Shown: positions 12,101 to 21,878, counted from the first letter of the stretch. The stretch is DNA of 64,000 nt from Hyposmocoma kahamanoa (GCF_003589595.1 NW_020653711.1:4544693-4608692), one strand, 5' to 3'. The notes: generated by a model not told the origin, from the letters alone. Program-made: numbers and translations.

Positions 12101-15100
12101 CCCATGTCATCGGTGCTGAAACGGCGACGGACCCTAACAGCGGCCAGTATCGCGTCCCGTATAGAGCGTCGCGTTAGGCGCACGGCGAGTGGTCGAGGAC
12201 GAGGCGTACCGCCATCACCCGCAGCGCGCACCGGGCCCACGCGTTCCGTTCTCACAATATCCCTGTCTTCTAGCTCGACGCCCAGTTTTTGAGCGACTGT
12301 GAGGACGATGTGTGTGGGATTCTCACTTCCTGTTTCTAGAAAGTTGGCTATCTCTACATCGTTAGCGAGTTGTTCTTGTTCACGATCTAGGAGTTCTATT
12401 TTCAATTGGGTTATAGTTTCTTCGAGGTTACTAATTTTACTCGATTCCGGGACCTTACTCTATTGCACTTTACTTACCTTTTTTTCTAAGGTGTCAATTC
12501 TGGCCTTCTGGTAAGTTTTGCAACTTTAAAGTATTCGTACTTACGAATACTATCTATAGTTTCCCTGAATTTGCCTATTTCAAGACTTTAATGTTATCCC
12601 AAAAGAGTTGAATTTCCCTCGGTGTGGGTGATTCCAAATTAACAACAGGTTGTGTTCTTGTGGTGCCGCCTTCGAATTCGGGTGAAATATTTTTTATAGA
12701 CTTAGACAGGACTTTCAAAATGTAACCACATTCTATTGTGGGGCATGGCGGTGTTTTACGTTCAGTTTCCCGTGGAATGTCGTTTGATGACGAGGAGTGC
12801 ACCGGAGTATTCAAATTTCCCACTTTCGGTCGCTTGCACAAGCATTCCGGGCATTTCCATGTATTTTTACGTTCCATCAAGTTAAATAACTTAAGACTTA
12901 CGTTTGCACATTCCAGGTCGTATATTCGTATATTCCTTTGTATATTTCGCACCGTAGATGCTCTCGTTTTGGTAGAATGTTTTTACACCCTGAGCGTTTT
13001 CGCGGAGAAATTTTAGTTGCCATGGTTATCTACAGTTTGTTTTGAATTATATTTTTGTATCTATATAGCGCACTCTATTTCGAATAGTATCATGTAATTT
13101 TAAAGGATCGATCGATTGAAATACGTGCGAGCTGGTAGAGGCACTTGAAACTAGATGGCGCCCTTTCCCAATTAGTGCAGCTATTCGACACTAGATGGCA
13201 CTGTTTATGTGATAAATTGTAGAACATCGTATGTTGTTATTTAAATATGTGAGGTTATAAAAAAGTATTATTTCTCTTCTGTACCTTCGGTATAGGTTCC
13301 CTTAGAATTTGAGTCTTTGCTGCCAAGTGGAGTCTTGATATATTCAGTTACATCACCAAAAAAATGCACAGATTCGTTGTTTCGCAGTCGTGATGTTATG
13401 GCTGGTTGCTTTTTAAATTACGTTGATTTCACTTACGTAGTATACACAACACAGTATTTATGAAATTGTAGTAAATTATTTGTAGTAACTAATTTAAAAA
13501 TATATATATAGACGATCTTTGTTTACGGACCGTGGCGCCCTCCTTCCTTTGGTGTGAGTTGACATTTTTGATGAGTTGGCATTCGAACCACAATAAAACA
13601 ACTTGCTTCTTGATTATAATGAGTATGGCCATTAGTTATTGTTCAACTTTTTTGTTACACATTTTCATTTGAATAAAAATAGATATTTAAAAAAATTCTT
13701 TGAAAATTTATTAAAAAATTAATAAGACCATATCGTCGGTGTTCTGTAGAAAGGACGTAATCGAAATTTCGTAGATTTTTAAGCGAATCATGTTTTAGAT
13801 TTTAAAATATTTTCGTGCTCTTTTAAAATTAAATTTTGGTTTTAATTAAGTTTGAATTTCAAAACAGGACGTAAATATCTTAAAACAATTTTTTTTTAAG
13901 AAAAAAGGGGTTTACAGTAGATTTTGCCAAAAACATCTAACCTAAAAAAAACTTCTGCCCTGTATCGTGGCCGGCTCACAGGTTCCTTAAAAATATGTTT
14001 TGTTAAAAACAATATTATAAGTCCTTAAAATATTTCTAGGAGGGTATTGAGGTGTTTTTAGGACTTCTAAAATAATGTATAATGTTTTATAGGAGTAAGT
14101 TTTTGTCTTTAAATATCTTTTATTTAAGTATGTAACATAAAAAATGTTCAATGTAACGTCTCTTTCGTTTACATAAGACGACAAGGAATTTACTTTTACA
14201 TTTGTCTGCTTTGTTCTTACAGCTCGAGATTATTTGGAAATAACAATAATATGTAGCAAAGGCTCCATAGAAAGGGCTAAGAAGCGAATAGATAAAATGT
14301 GCACATTGAGAACGTTTGTGAAGGGCTTGTTTGGAAACTATGATTTGAAGAACGACTTTAAGCACGTATTCGGTGAAAAGATGTAAGACGATTTGAAGCT
14401 TTATTATACATAGATGATTGCACTAGGGACTCACCACATTTATGCATACAGGATTGCCTTGAGCCGGTCAGAAAAACCTAATGTCCAAGCTATAAGAGCG
14501 AAAAAAACGTTACGCGTTTTATTTCCTCTCGGACCGCCGACGCGAATCAAAACGACATTTTCCCTGTTATTCTTCTTCTTGAGGTGCCATCTCCTACTGG
14601 AGGTCGGCTATCATTAGGGCTATCTGTATTTTAGACCCAGCTGCACAGAACAAGGATCTTGTGCTCAGGTTGAACCATGTCCGGAGATTTTTAAGCCACG
14701 AAGTACGCCTTCTTCCAGGTGGTCGCTTTCCCCGTATCTTCCCCTGCATAATTAGTCGGGGTAGGTCGTATTTATCTTTACGCATATATGACCAAAGTAC
14801 TGTACTTTGCGTTTTTTGACAGTACTTAAGACCTCTAATTTCTTATTCACCATCTGTATACACTCTTTCATTGGACATTCTATCCGTCCACGATATTTTT
14901 AAAATTCTTCTGTAGACCACATTCGCTGTTATTACATTGACAAAGATTTTTCTGACCGCCTTAATGGTTCTGTAACTATTAGTGTGGTGATTCTCGAAAT
15001 GAAATGCATTTCATTTCGAGAGTGTATGCGTTCTATTATTAACCTTAATCAGGGTTTTAAAAGTGTTATTTTCGAATGATTTCAGAACACAGGCCATTCT

Positions 15101-18100
15101 ACCTACTTTAACGAAGGATCACTGCAGAGTATTCATTTTAAGATTCAACAAGGTACCTGATACGAAAGATTTAGTCGACATCTACAGGATTTGGCTTATA
15201 GTAAATATTTATTTTTTTATTTAAGACAGTAATAGGTCATAAACAAATTTACCGAGCGTTATAATTCCGAGTACCTAAGTAATAAGTCCTATAATTAAGC
15301 TCAGTTTGCGTTCATAAAAACACCCGCACCATTATATTAAATGAGTGTGAAAATATGTGATGAAAGCCATGAAAGTGACATTGAAAGGAAAGTGAATGCA
15401 GGGAATCTGGTGAATGGTGCGTTGCATGCCTTCATGGGCAGCCGAAAAGTATCCAAAAAAGCATGACTGGTTGTGCAGATGGGTGCTGGTTCCTACATTT
15501 ATGTATGATAGTGAATGTTGAGTTTGGTAGAAGAAGCACGAAAGTAGAATTTATGCAGTAGAAATGAGAGCTTTGAAAAGTATGGTTAGATCCGCCGGCC
15601 GATCAAGGCGAACTTACTATGACCAAATTAAGGCCATCCTAAAGAAGGGCCAGGTCAAGAGAACCCTTAACTGACGAACGTGTGTGAAAGCACTGATGCG
15701 TGTTGATGAGGCGAAAGATGTGTGTCAAAACCGTAACAAGTGGAAGATTGTTGTGTCCGCCTACCCCGATGGGAAAAAGGTATGAAGTATATGAATCTAT
15801 GTGAAAACTTACAGGAAGTATCGCCATCGTATAACCTCAGTAGTAGTGGTCCTATTTAAGTTTGAAGAAAATATTCCACATATACGAGTAAGGGTGGCAA
15901 ACTAGGGGATGAATCCGGTATAGCGCACTTTCCAGTAACCGATTTCAATAAAACTTTGCAAATAGATGTAACTCCACGAACTTTTGACGTCGGTTTTTTT
16001 ACTATTGTGTACTTATTGATTTCTTGAGTTATTAATGTATCTAGAATCAGTGAAACAAAATCTACAGCCCCTTATAAGCAATTTTTTTATATCTTCTTTA
16101 GTTTCAGATTTATTGTTAAGCAAAATCAGCATATCTAATTAGCATTTTTCAAACAAACAATAATTACAACTTTTTTATATAAAAAAAAACTTCTACCTCA
16201 AAAGCTCGTAGAATTAAATCTATTCGCCAAGTTTCCATCCATAGAGGTGAAATATTTCATACATTTTGTATAGATCGATAAATCCAATATTTCCACCTTT
16301 TACAGTGTTTCGAGTATCTCCGAGCACACGACTACGCGAACGGCTATATTACTCTTTGTGACTATAGAGGTTTAAACGTTTTAGAGTTTGTCAGTAACGT
16401 TAGTATTACGGAGATGCGTAAAGTAACGACTACAATGGTAGTAAGTATCATTTTATTTTGGTTATTTTTTTTTATTTTAATACCAAGTTACGGACCGAAC
16501 ATGTCGTGCGCCTCATGGTAAGCTACACGCAGTGCGCCCGTCACCGTGAGTCATAAGTTGAGAAGTCCCATGTGCCTATAAGTTTACCAGCACCCTTACC
16601 CTTCAAAACCGGAACACGGTAATGCTGACATTACTGCTTGGCAGCAGAAATAGATAAGGTGGCAGTACATCCCAGGACGAACTCTTTCACAAGGAACTCT
16701 ACTCCTACTTAATGCTACAAATGAGCAAGACTTTACTACCAGCCGGAGAAAGGAGAGATATACTTTTATAAAATAGAGAGAATAATGTGATTAGGTATAT
16801 TTCAAGTAATGGGACGAAAATGTCGTAAGCCTATTCATTCTTGCCTATCACAATTTCAGTGCCACTTAAAGTTTTCAATCGCAAAGATCTAAGCATCACT
16901 GCTTCTGTACCCTGCGCCTTGGTTCACACGGCATTGTCCTGCACATTTTTTAACTTATTCGATTATGAACGGATAAACAGCGGGGTTCATACGATACATT
17001 TTCAAGCGTTCAAAAGACGGATAGGCGCAGTATTCACACAGCAATCGCACTGAGAACACGTCTATGATGGATCCACGCTTTGTTGCACTTTTATATTTGC
17101 ACAGAAGACGCCAACGGCTTTGCCGCCTGAGGAACAGAATGTATATAATGGGTTTAGTTTTGTCCCACAACACGGTCGTTTGTTCCAAAGATATCAATAA
17201 ATAAATCGTTTTCGTTAGACAGAAGGTTTGCCGGCCATTTTGTATTCATAAAATTATGCGTACCTACCCTCCTTCTAAAATATACTTCAATAGACACCGC
17301 TTGTTCGGTAACTATTCGAAAAAAACGTATAACCTCGCGCCGAGTAAAAGAGATGCATTAATACTATGCGCCACTGTACACCGAATACGTTAAGTTCATT
17401 CGATTTGCTACACAAGTCCGTTGCGTTCAAACGGACAAACACCGTGTGAACGGTTCTGTATCTAATGTATGAGTCATTATTTATTCGGTAAGATTAATAT
17501 TACTGTAAAAAACGTGGAATACAATGCCGTGTGAACGGGGGTTGAGACACTCCTAGTCTGCCACTCAGAGGTTCCGGAGTAAAATATTTGTATTGCCTAC
17601 ATTTATTTCTCCCGTGAGTTTGGGTGTAATTTTTAACCGACTTCAAAAAAAGGAGGAGGTTCTCAATTTGACTGTATGTTTTTTTTGTATGTGTGTTACG
17701 CGATAACTCCGGGATTTGTGAACCGATTTTGATGATTCTTTCTACTATGGAGGTACCTTTTTTCCAACAGTCCCATTTAATTTTGAAGAAAAGCATCCAC
17801 CTCTAAGGGTGGTTTTCCATGCATGAAGATTCATGTTTATAAATAGCGCCTAAATTTTATTACAACGAGCAATAATTTTAATGGTTGATTTGGCTGTTCT
17901 CTAATTCTAATTTAATATACTTTGAGTAGTGAGAACCGATTTTTATTATCTCCTGTGTCAAGTTCCGTATAGTGGCGAACTAGGGGATGAATCAGGTTTC
18001 GCGCACTTTCCTGTAACCGTTTTCAATAAAACTTGGCAAATAGATGTAATTCCACATACTTTTGAGGTCGGTTTTTTTAATACTCTGTACTGAAATTATG

Positions 18101-21100
18101 TTTTTGATTGTATATATGTGTGTCCATGGCACCCGCGACGCAGGGTTTCTCTAGGCGGGGCTGTGAGGCTGTGTGTTAAAAAAATCCATGTGCTTGTAAT
18201 TTCATCAGCACCCTTACCCTGTATATCCAAAACGCAGTAATGCTCACATTATAAAAATAATATAAAGAAATAGATATGGAGGCAGTATTTCCACCACTGT
18301 CACAAGGACCTCTACTGCTACTAAAACTTTATGACTCTCATGATAATAAGAGATCGTAAAAACTTCTAAATGCAAATTAATTTTAATTCCTTACAATATT
18401 AATTCAAATTCAAATTCAAATTCAAAATAATCTTTATTTCATAGGTAAGCATTATTACACTTGAAATCGTCACAATAGTTAAACTCTACCGCTCATTCGT
18501 AAGGCAGATTCCCCTGAGAAGAATGAGCAAGAAACTCTAGGGGTTGCTCTTTGTAAATAACATTTACAATATTTTTTTTATTTGAAACATCAGAGATCGA
18601 GACTACCTCCATGAGCTAAACGGGTTACTACCACGGATTTTTGTCATCCAAGTACGCAGAAGTTGTATAATAACCTTTAGTATAAATAGGAAATGAAACT
18701 ATTTTTCCGGATTTAAATCGCGTATATTTGTTTTTTCAAACAAACCGACGTTTCGGGCCCTTTACAGGTCCCATGGTTACGGTTGACTGAGGTGGTACAG
18801 TCTTCAACCAGTTATGTCTAATATTAATGCAAACCACCCTATTTTTTCACTATAGTTACAATAGTTATTAATTAAATACCTTATTTTTAATTTTACAAAG
18901 AAAACATTCCAATTTACGCTACATTAAGTTTTACAAATTATTTTATTGAATGAATTTTTATTAAGTTTAATTTATTATTAATTATTAATAGAAATTAGAA
19001 TAAACTAAAACATATTAATTAGTACTGCAGTCTTATGTCTGTTTGGGATTTTTCATTAGAGGAAATACTGGATCCCAAACTGGTGGTACGGAGAAACCAT
19101 CTTCCCTGTTGAAATTAGGATGTTTTTTAATTTCAATGGCCTCTCGCAGCATCCTGGGTAGATAACGGACTTCTTTTGCAAGGACCTGGGGTTTGTCAAA
19201 CTTCATTGAATGTGTAGGTTTATCCATGACATGCTCGCAGACTGCAGACTTGTTTACGCGACGGTGTTTGACATCAGCTATATGTTCTTTGACGCGGGTA
19301 CAAATACTTCGCTTTGTTTGTCCAATATAAGAGAGACCGCACTCACAGTCAAGCTTGTAAACTCCTGCATCCTGTAAGGGGATGTTACATTTCACGGGTC
19401 TCAGGAACTGAGAAATCTTCCTCAGGGGCTTGAAATAGGTCTTGATAGATGCACGCCTGAGGACTCTTCCGATCTTGTCTGTAACACCTCTCACGTAAGG
19501 TAAGATGGCAGGTCTTCGCTCGACTGTTGGTGGTTTCACACGGGGTCTGCGGTGTTGGCGTGGAATCCTCAACTTATTCGCATGTAGGACTTGCTTTATA
19601 TGCTGAAGTTCCCCCGCCAGATGATTACTGTCGCAGACACCATATGCTCTCTGAAACAAAGATTTGCCCACGGTAGCTAACTGGCTAGGATGGTGATGGG
19701 AATTACCATTGAGGTACCTATCTGTATGGGTTTTCTTTCGAAATACAGTATGGCCTAGGGTGTTATTAGGATTTCTTTTAATTAAAACATCTAAGAAAGC
19801 TAAAGTACCACAATTCTCTTGTTCCATAGTAAATTGGACCTTAGTACTAAAAGAATTAAGATGGTCCAAGAAAGAAGGTATGCTATCTTTAGGTAATATT
19901 GTGAAAGTATCATCAACGTACCGTTTGAAAATCTTCGGCCTAGCTGGGGCCATGGGTAAAACTCGCTCCTCGAAGTCTTCCATGAAAATATCGGCAACAA
20001 CGGGAGATACCGGGGAGCCCATCGCTATACCGTCAATTTGTAGGTAGAATTCATTATTCCACAATAGATAGCCTGATGTTAGGCAGTGTTCTAATAATTC
20101 TGCATATTCAATGGACATATTATGTTCCCTTAGCTTCCTACGTACAATTTCAATGCAGTCTTTTACTGGTAGGTTGGTAAACAGCGACTGAACATCAAAA
20201 CTGACCATGGTGTCATCATCAGTTAACCGTAGATCTTTGATTCCACTGAAGTTTTTGTTTCACTATAGTTTTAAGCCTCGTGAAAGGCAAATTTTGTATA
20301 TCAACCGGAATCTTGTTATAGAAGCGTATACATTGCCCCTTAAATTATTTTTTGATTTTGTGAAGACGACTATCGAGAAAAGCTAGTTTATTTCTATTCC
20401 TCGTATTAATGTTATGTCTGTCACTATTTTTCATAAAGAAATTACTATTCCTTTTAACATAAATTACATTTTCATAAATGTACTTCAATCTGCAATCAAT
20501 GTTGCTAAGCGTAGGCAGAGACATCGATCGCCACTTAGCACAACCTGATAAACCTCTTTTACCTCACTTACATTCGAAATTCTTTCATACAGGCCCTCTT
20601 ATTTGTCTCACTGCGCATCCTATCCTTTTTTAGAATACTCTCGATTTCATCTGAGAATGTTCTTCGTTGTCATTCTCATTCAACGATGCCTTCTACGTTA
20701 GCTCTATATTTTGTTTTGTTAATTTACATTTATTCATCCGCTCCATGTGCCCAAGCTACTCCTAGTCACTACATCCTCTTTCAAAATACATTGTTCACGG
20801 GTCACAGTATTTCTCAGTCTGTCACATAACCGCACATTACTTATTTGTCTGACGGATCTCATTTCAACTGCATTCACTTTGCTCTCATGCTTCCTCTATC
20901 ATACCCAACATTACTTCCATACGTTAGCGTTGGAATCAACAAAGCATTATGTACCGCCATTTGGTTGTTGTTTATTACGTAATCTAATTTTTCAGGACGG
21001 TTATGGATGGAGATTGAGAGGTGTATATTACCTATCCTCATCGAAATTTATAGACACTGGAATCTCTGTTTTTAAGCAAGTTCTCAGTGCAAAGCTAGGT

Positions 21101-21739
21101 GATAGAATACACGCGATAAACACACTTGAAAAGTTCTACGAGCATGTTCCTAAGGAAATCATGCCCAAAGACTATGGCGGCAATGAAAAGAGTCTGGCTG
21201 AGTTACATGGTAAGACAATATTTTAGTTAAATTATCAGACTCATTTAATATAATGGTTTGACCTACCTGCCTCTCAAGCAGAGGCCGCATTGGGGCCCGC
21301 ACCTCTGAGTTTCTCGGAATTTATATGCGAAATTTAGTTTGAAATTTACTATGAGCTTTGCGGTCCACGAAAATATCATGATGTAACCTGCACGTCGAAG
21401 AAGGTTCATAACCCTCGGAAAACGTGTAAAGTCTCCAACCTGCGCTAGGCCACCGTGGCGGACTATAGCATAAACCCTCGCATACAAGGAGACTGTGCCC
21501 AGCAGAGGAACGTCCAAATAGGTTGTTGATGACGACGATCAGACTCAATCAAAGGATAATGTAAATTTTATTTCTGTGTTTCAGATGACTGTTTAGAAGA
21601 AATGAGTTCAGAAGAGTTCACGAAATACAGAAAAGAAATGAACGAAGCCTGTACTGATGAATCTCTTCGACCAGTGGATACTTTCAACAGTGAGCACATG
21701 GGCATGCCCGGTACATTCCGAACTTTGAGTTTAGACTGA
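6124..21739 (+). CDS. CRAL-TRIO domain protein, unit A (intact, six exons)
   Basis: Six exons, 6124-6286, 14223-14382, 15086-15200, 16306-16440, 20996-21209 and 21585-21739, all with GT..AG introns, join to 942 bp encoding 313 residues and ending in TGA. I traced every exon and saw no in-frame stop. Exons 1-2 (residues 1-107) form the helical CRAL-TRIO N-terminal region, including DLDGPGRMKEA and TLRTFVKGLFGNYDL. Exons 3-5 form the lipid-binding CRAL-TRIO fold, ending in MPKDYGG near residues 247-253. The family binds small hydrophobic ligands (tocopherol, retinoids, phosphoinositides) in the cytosol; the ligand here cannot be read from sequence. No signal peptide or membrane segment is visible. 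About 313 residues is usual for insect members. The start ATG is shared in context with units C and D; the sequence just upstream (aaaacag) could be a splice acceptor for a noncoding exon. Introns 1 and 4 are swollen by mobile elements. AATAAA occurs at 21867. Confidence 0.88.
6500..6720 (+). repeat. tRNA-derived SINE of another family (S4)
   Basis: A B-box region (gagttcgatccccggcaggg) is followed by the body phrase attgggatcagagcaa and an attta-rich tail at about 6700-6720. The head is degraded. It lies just after exon 1 of unit A. Confidence 0.65.
6695..7100 (-). other. LINE 3' tail-like sequence and AT-rich intron
   Basis: Sequence at 6705-6900 (complement of gaaataaatggtttcaaac and a GC-richer block) looks like the 3' untranslated end of a LINE on the minus strand. 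It may belong to the element at 7100-13024. Weakly supported. Confidence 0.35.
7118..7607 (-). pseudogene. LINE RT C-terminal fragment
   Basis: Two overlapping open stretches carry the usual C-terminal tail of a CR1/Jockey-type polymerase, ending with ARTQIHLTCLIHNIIT, NKLIGIKDVQERRSRVANL and GFRGCFKYAASKVCNNLPP. It is the downstream continuation, in LINE orientation, of the RT at 9515-10950. The two are now separated by the LTR element. Confidence 0.7.
7861..7982 (-). repeat. 3' LTR (122 bp)
   Basis: Direct repeat of 9363-9484 with only a few differences, bounded by TG..CA. In element orientation (minus strand) this is the 3' LTR. Confidence 0.88.
8946..9305 (-). pseudogene. Gag-integrase chimeric frame of the LTR element
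   Basis: A 119-codon frame starts with a Gag-like N-terminus (NAQEWSSFKERFQAMCFANE, then a helical region) and passes directly into IAIDAHSKWLEC, a sequence typical of the integrase catalytic core near its first Asp. The join implies an internal deletion of about the whole pol region between Gag and integrase. Integrase-like sequence continues downstream in other frames (APYHPNSNRQAENGVKF near 8830-8770). The product cannot support autonomous transposition. Confidence 0.7.
9363..9484 (-). repeat. 5' LTR (122 bp)
   Basis: Direct repeat of 7861-7982, bounded by TG..CA. In element orientation it precedes the gag-like frame. It is followed by the second CGACC target copy. Confidence 0.88.
9515..10950 (-). 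pseudogene. LINE reverse transcriptase, fragmented
   Basis: Four overlapping open stretches (10950-10690, 10554-10189, 10178-9933, 9877-9515) carry consecutive RT segments: a linker with PWLTDDMK, the region before the fingers (PTTEEEIARVIMNI), then ISILPVLSKVLERIV and GFRSGHSTDTALAHI, and finally PPGSIISPILYALYTADLP with YADNTQIY. Frameshifts separate them. Substitution of Asn for the second catalytic Asp in the YADD-type box indicates an inactive enzyme. The C-terminal part is displaced to 7607-7118 by the LTR insertion. Confidence 0.8.
10957..11475 (-). pseudogene. LINE endonuclease domain fragment
   Basis: Open for 172 codons. It resembles the C-terminal two thirds of an apurinic-type LINE endonuclease: GTAYRPESIEVHTAIEAL, then LLTDFNVDLLQNTPRAHE (the D-x-N metal/phosphate motif), and near the end the SDHALV box, which carries the catalytic Asp-His pair. 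The N-terminal catalytic part lies upstream in other frames or is lost. It belongs to the element at 7100-13024. Confidence 0.75.
11860..12405 (-). pseudogene. LINE ORF1 C-terminal part
   Basis: Open for 181 codons. It begins with an acidic, Leu-rich stretch likely to form a coiled coil, followed by an Arg-rich central part (TRRSIRDAILAAVRVRRRF) and a basic C-terminal region with KHNHQLFYKARELANQLQWK. This is the usual shape of the nucleic-acid-binding ORF1 protein of insect CR1/Jockey-type LINEs. It belongs to the element at 7100-13024 and is separated from its PHD-like N-terminus (12952-12575) by a frame break. Base composition is much richer in GC than the flanking intron. Confidence 0.7.
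13060..14222 (+). other. Intron 1 of unit A, 3' part
   Basis: AT-rich intron with no gene. Two short repeats of actagatggcgc type occur near 13150-13200. The exon 2 acceptor (ttcttacag) ends it. Confidence 0.5.
14594..14790 (-). pseudogene. LINE RT C-terminal fragment
   Basis: The minus-strand frame contains KYDLPRLIMQGKIRGKRPPG, RRTSWLKNLRTWF and AALMIADLQ-like sequence. This is the common C-terminal tail of lepidopteran LINE endonuclease-reverse transcriptases. It lies in intron 2 of unit A. Confidence 0.75.
14992..15021. repeat. Perfect 30-bp palindrome in intron 2 of unit A
   Basis: tctcgaaatgaaatg followed directly by its exact complement, with no loop. It ends 64 bases upstream of exon 3. 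Confidence 0.95.
15336..15790 (+). pseudogene. LINE RT C-terminal fragment
   Basis: Plus-strand frames spell, with breaks, KVNAGNLVNGALHAFMGSRK, YAVEMRALKSM and ILKKGQVKRTL..KWKIVVSAYP. These are typical of another insect LINE polymerase tail. It lies in intron 3 of unit A. Confidence 0.75.
15847..16012 (+). repeat. MITE family M1, 3' half
   Basis: Matches the right half of M1 (aactaggggatgaatc, gcgcactttcc, gacgtcggttttttt). It lies in intron 3 of CRAL-TRIO unit A. Confidence 0.7.
16478..16900 (+). repeat. Interspersed repeat S3 plus flank, duplicated at 25485-25990
   Basis: The approximately 260-bp S3 unit (gtcgtgcgcc..tggtaagc, cacccttacccttcaaaacc, attactgcttggcagcagaa) is followed by about 155 bp from 16745 that is almost identical to 25832-25988. 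S3 is found many times in both orientations and has no coding capacity. Confidence 0.8.
16912..17546. mobile_element. TIR DNA element, about 630 bp
   Basis: Left end ttcacacggcattgt and right end acaatgccgtgtgaa are perfect inverted repeats of 15 bp. The interior has a short minus-strand frame (17197-16955) with no recognised domain. It is probably a nonautonomous derivative; the superfamily is undetermined. Confidence 0.72.
17545..18190 (+). repeat. SINE family S1 split by a MITE
   Basis: S1 sequence runs from about 17545 to 17634 (ctgccactcagagg, gtgagtttgggtgtaat) and resumes at about 18105 (gtgtgtccatggcac) to 18190. The interruption is the MITE of family M1 at about 17635-18100. Confidence 0.78.
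17635..18100 (+). mobile_element. MITE family M1, inserted in an S1 SINE
   Basis: Begins accgacttcaaaaa, followed by ggaggaggttctcaa, and ends gaggtcggtttttt, so the ends are inverted. Further copies or pieces lie at 24205-24600, 61225-61700, 15847-16012, 26170-26755 (reverse) and 48398-48440. It has no coding capacity. Confidence 0.75.
18190..18330 (+). repeat. S3 repeat, partial
   Basis: Contains ttcatcagcacccttaccc and a shortened S3 end (acaaggacctctactgctac). Confidence 0.55.
18406..18580 (-). repeat. LINE 3' end with (ATTCAAATTC)-type tail
   Basis: Repeated attcaaattcaaattcaaa followed by ataatctttatttcata and ctcattcgtaaggcagattc. On the minus strand this reads as a LINE 3' end with a TTTGAAT-type tail, common in Lepidoptera. 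Confidence 0.65.
18688..20241 (-). mobile_element. Penelope-like element, 5'-truncated
   Basis: Minus strand. An RT-GIY-YIG frame (see 19033-20241) is followed by a 3' region and by a terminal repeat at 18688-18800 (aaacaaaccgacgtttcggg, ccctttacaggtccc). That repeat recurs alone at 25286-25445, 47588-47812 and 58170-58203. The 5' part, before RT motif A, is missing. It lies in intron 4 of unit A. Confidence 0.88.
19033..20241 (-). CDS. Penelope-type reverse transcriptase with GIY-YIG endonuclease, 5'-truncated
   Basis: An uninterrupted frame of 391 codons counted from an internal ATG at 20208 remains open upstream to about 20241 (GIKDLRLTDDDT). In order it shows RT motif A (MVSFDVQSLFTNLP), motif B (GIAMGSPVSPVVADIF), motif C (KRYVDDTF, both catalytic Asp present), the thumb region, and then a GIY-YIG nuclease (GVYKLDCECGLSYIGQTKRS, with the downstream R and H residues of RVKEH). 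This domain order is diagnostic of endonuclease-bearing Penelope-like elements. The amino-terminal part of the RT is missing, so the copy should be inactive, yet the lack of stops suggests a recent insertion. It runs antisense to CRAL-TRIO unit A. Confidence 0.92.
   Translation of the reverse strand: MKDLRLTDDDTMVSFDVQSLFTNLPVKDCIEIVRRKLREHNMSIEYAELLEHCLTSGYLLWNNEFYLQIDGIAMGSPVSPVVADIFMEDFEERVLPMAPARPKIFKRYVDDTFTILPKDSIPSFLDHLNSFSTKVQFTMEQENCGTLAFLDVLIKRNPNNTLGHTVFRKKTHTDRYLNGNSHHHPSQLATVGKSLFQRAYGVCDSNHLAGELQHIKQVLHANKLRIPRQHRRPRVKPPTVERRPAILPYVRGVTDKIGRVLRRASIKTYFKPLRKISQFLRPVKCNIPLQDAGVYKLDCECGLSYIGQTKRSICTRVKEHIADVKHRRVNKSAVCEHVMDKPTHSMKFDKPQVLAKEVRYLPRMLREAIEIKKHPNFNREDGFSVPPVWDPVFPLMKNPKQT
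20242..20515 (-). pseudogene. LINE RT C-terminal fragment next to the Penelope element
   Basis: The minus strand spells, with breaks, NIDCRLKYIYENVIYVKR and HNINTRNRNKLAFLDSRLHK, then GQCIRFYNKIPVDIQNLPFT. This is a typical tail of Jockey/CR1-type polymerases. The Penelope element truncates directly against it. Confidence 0.7.
20560..20990 (+). other. 3' part of intron 4 of unit A
   Basis: Sequence with pyrimidine-rich blocks (ctcacttacattcg, catcctatcc) that looks like an old antisense LINE fragment. No gene is supported. It ends at the exon 5 acceptor (atttttcag). Confidence 0.4.
21240..21545 (+). repeat. LINE 3' end in intron 5 of unit A
   Basis: Plus strand has ccaacctgcgctaggccacc, gcgga, gtgcccagcagaggaacgtc and a short gatgacgacga tail. 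These are typical of the end of a common lepidopteran non-LTR element. It fills nearly the whole 375-bp intron. Confidence 0.7.
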
Positions 21740-21878
21740 TACTTCAATCCTTACAAAGGGACTAAAACCCACACAAAGGGTTTTTTGATTTTTTGTTTTT
21801 TTGTTTGCTGTACAATGGTAACGGGTGGTGAAGAAATAGCAAAGAGAAACAAAAAAATTACAGGAGAATAAAGGTACA

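Larger units (their letters stand above)
7100..13024 (-). mobile_element. Non-LTR retrotransposon (CR1/Jockey-like LINE), decayed, interrupted by an LTR element
   Basis: Read on the minus strand the order is ORF1, endonuclease, reverse transcriptase. ORF1 starts near 13022, has a PHD-like Cys-rich stretch (NTWKCPECLCKRP, about 12860) and continues at 12405-11860. An endonuclease-like segment lies at 11475-10957 (LSDHALVV, LLTDFNVDLL). RT fragments lie at 10950-9515 and include LTPISILPVLSKVLERI and QSGFRSGHSTDTAL. The RT C-terminal part continues at 7607-7118, beyond the inserted LTR element. Frameshifts break it into at least seven pieces. The RT box reads YADNTQ instead of the usual YADDTQ, so a catalytic Asp is lost. 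It sits in intron 1 of CRAL-TRIO unit A, antisense to it. Assignment to the CR1/Jockey group rests on the PHD-type ORF1 and RT motifs and is not firm. Confidence 0.85.

Noticed and set aside
12104..12514. Plus-strand Ser/Arg-rich ORFs
   Set aside because: They are antisense shadows of the LINE ORF1 at 12405-11860.
19709..20047. 112-codon plus-strand ORF
   Set aside because: Antisense shadow of the Penelope RT frame.
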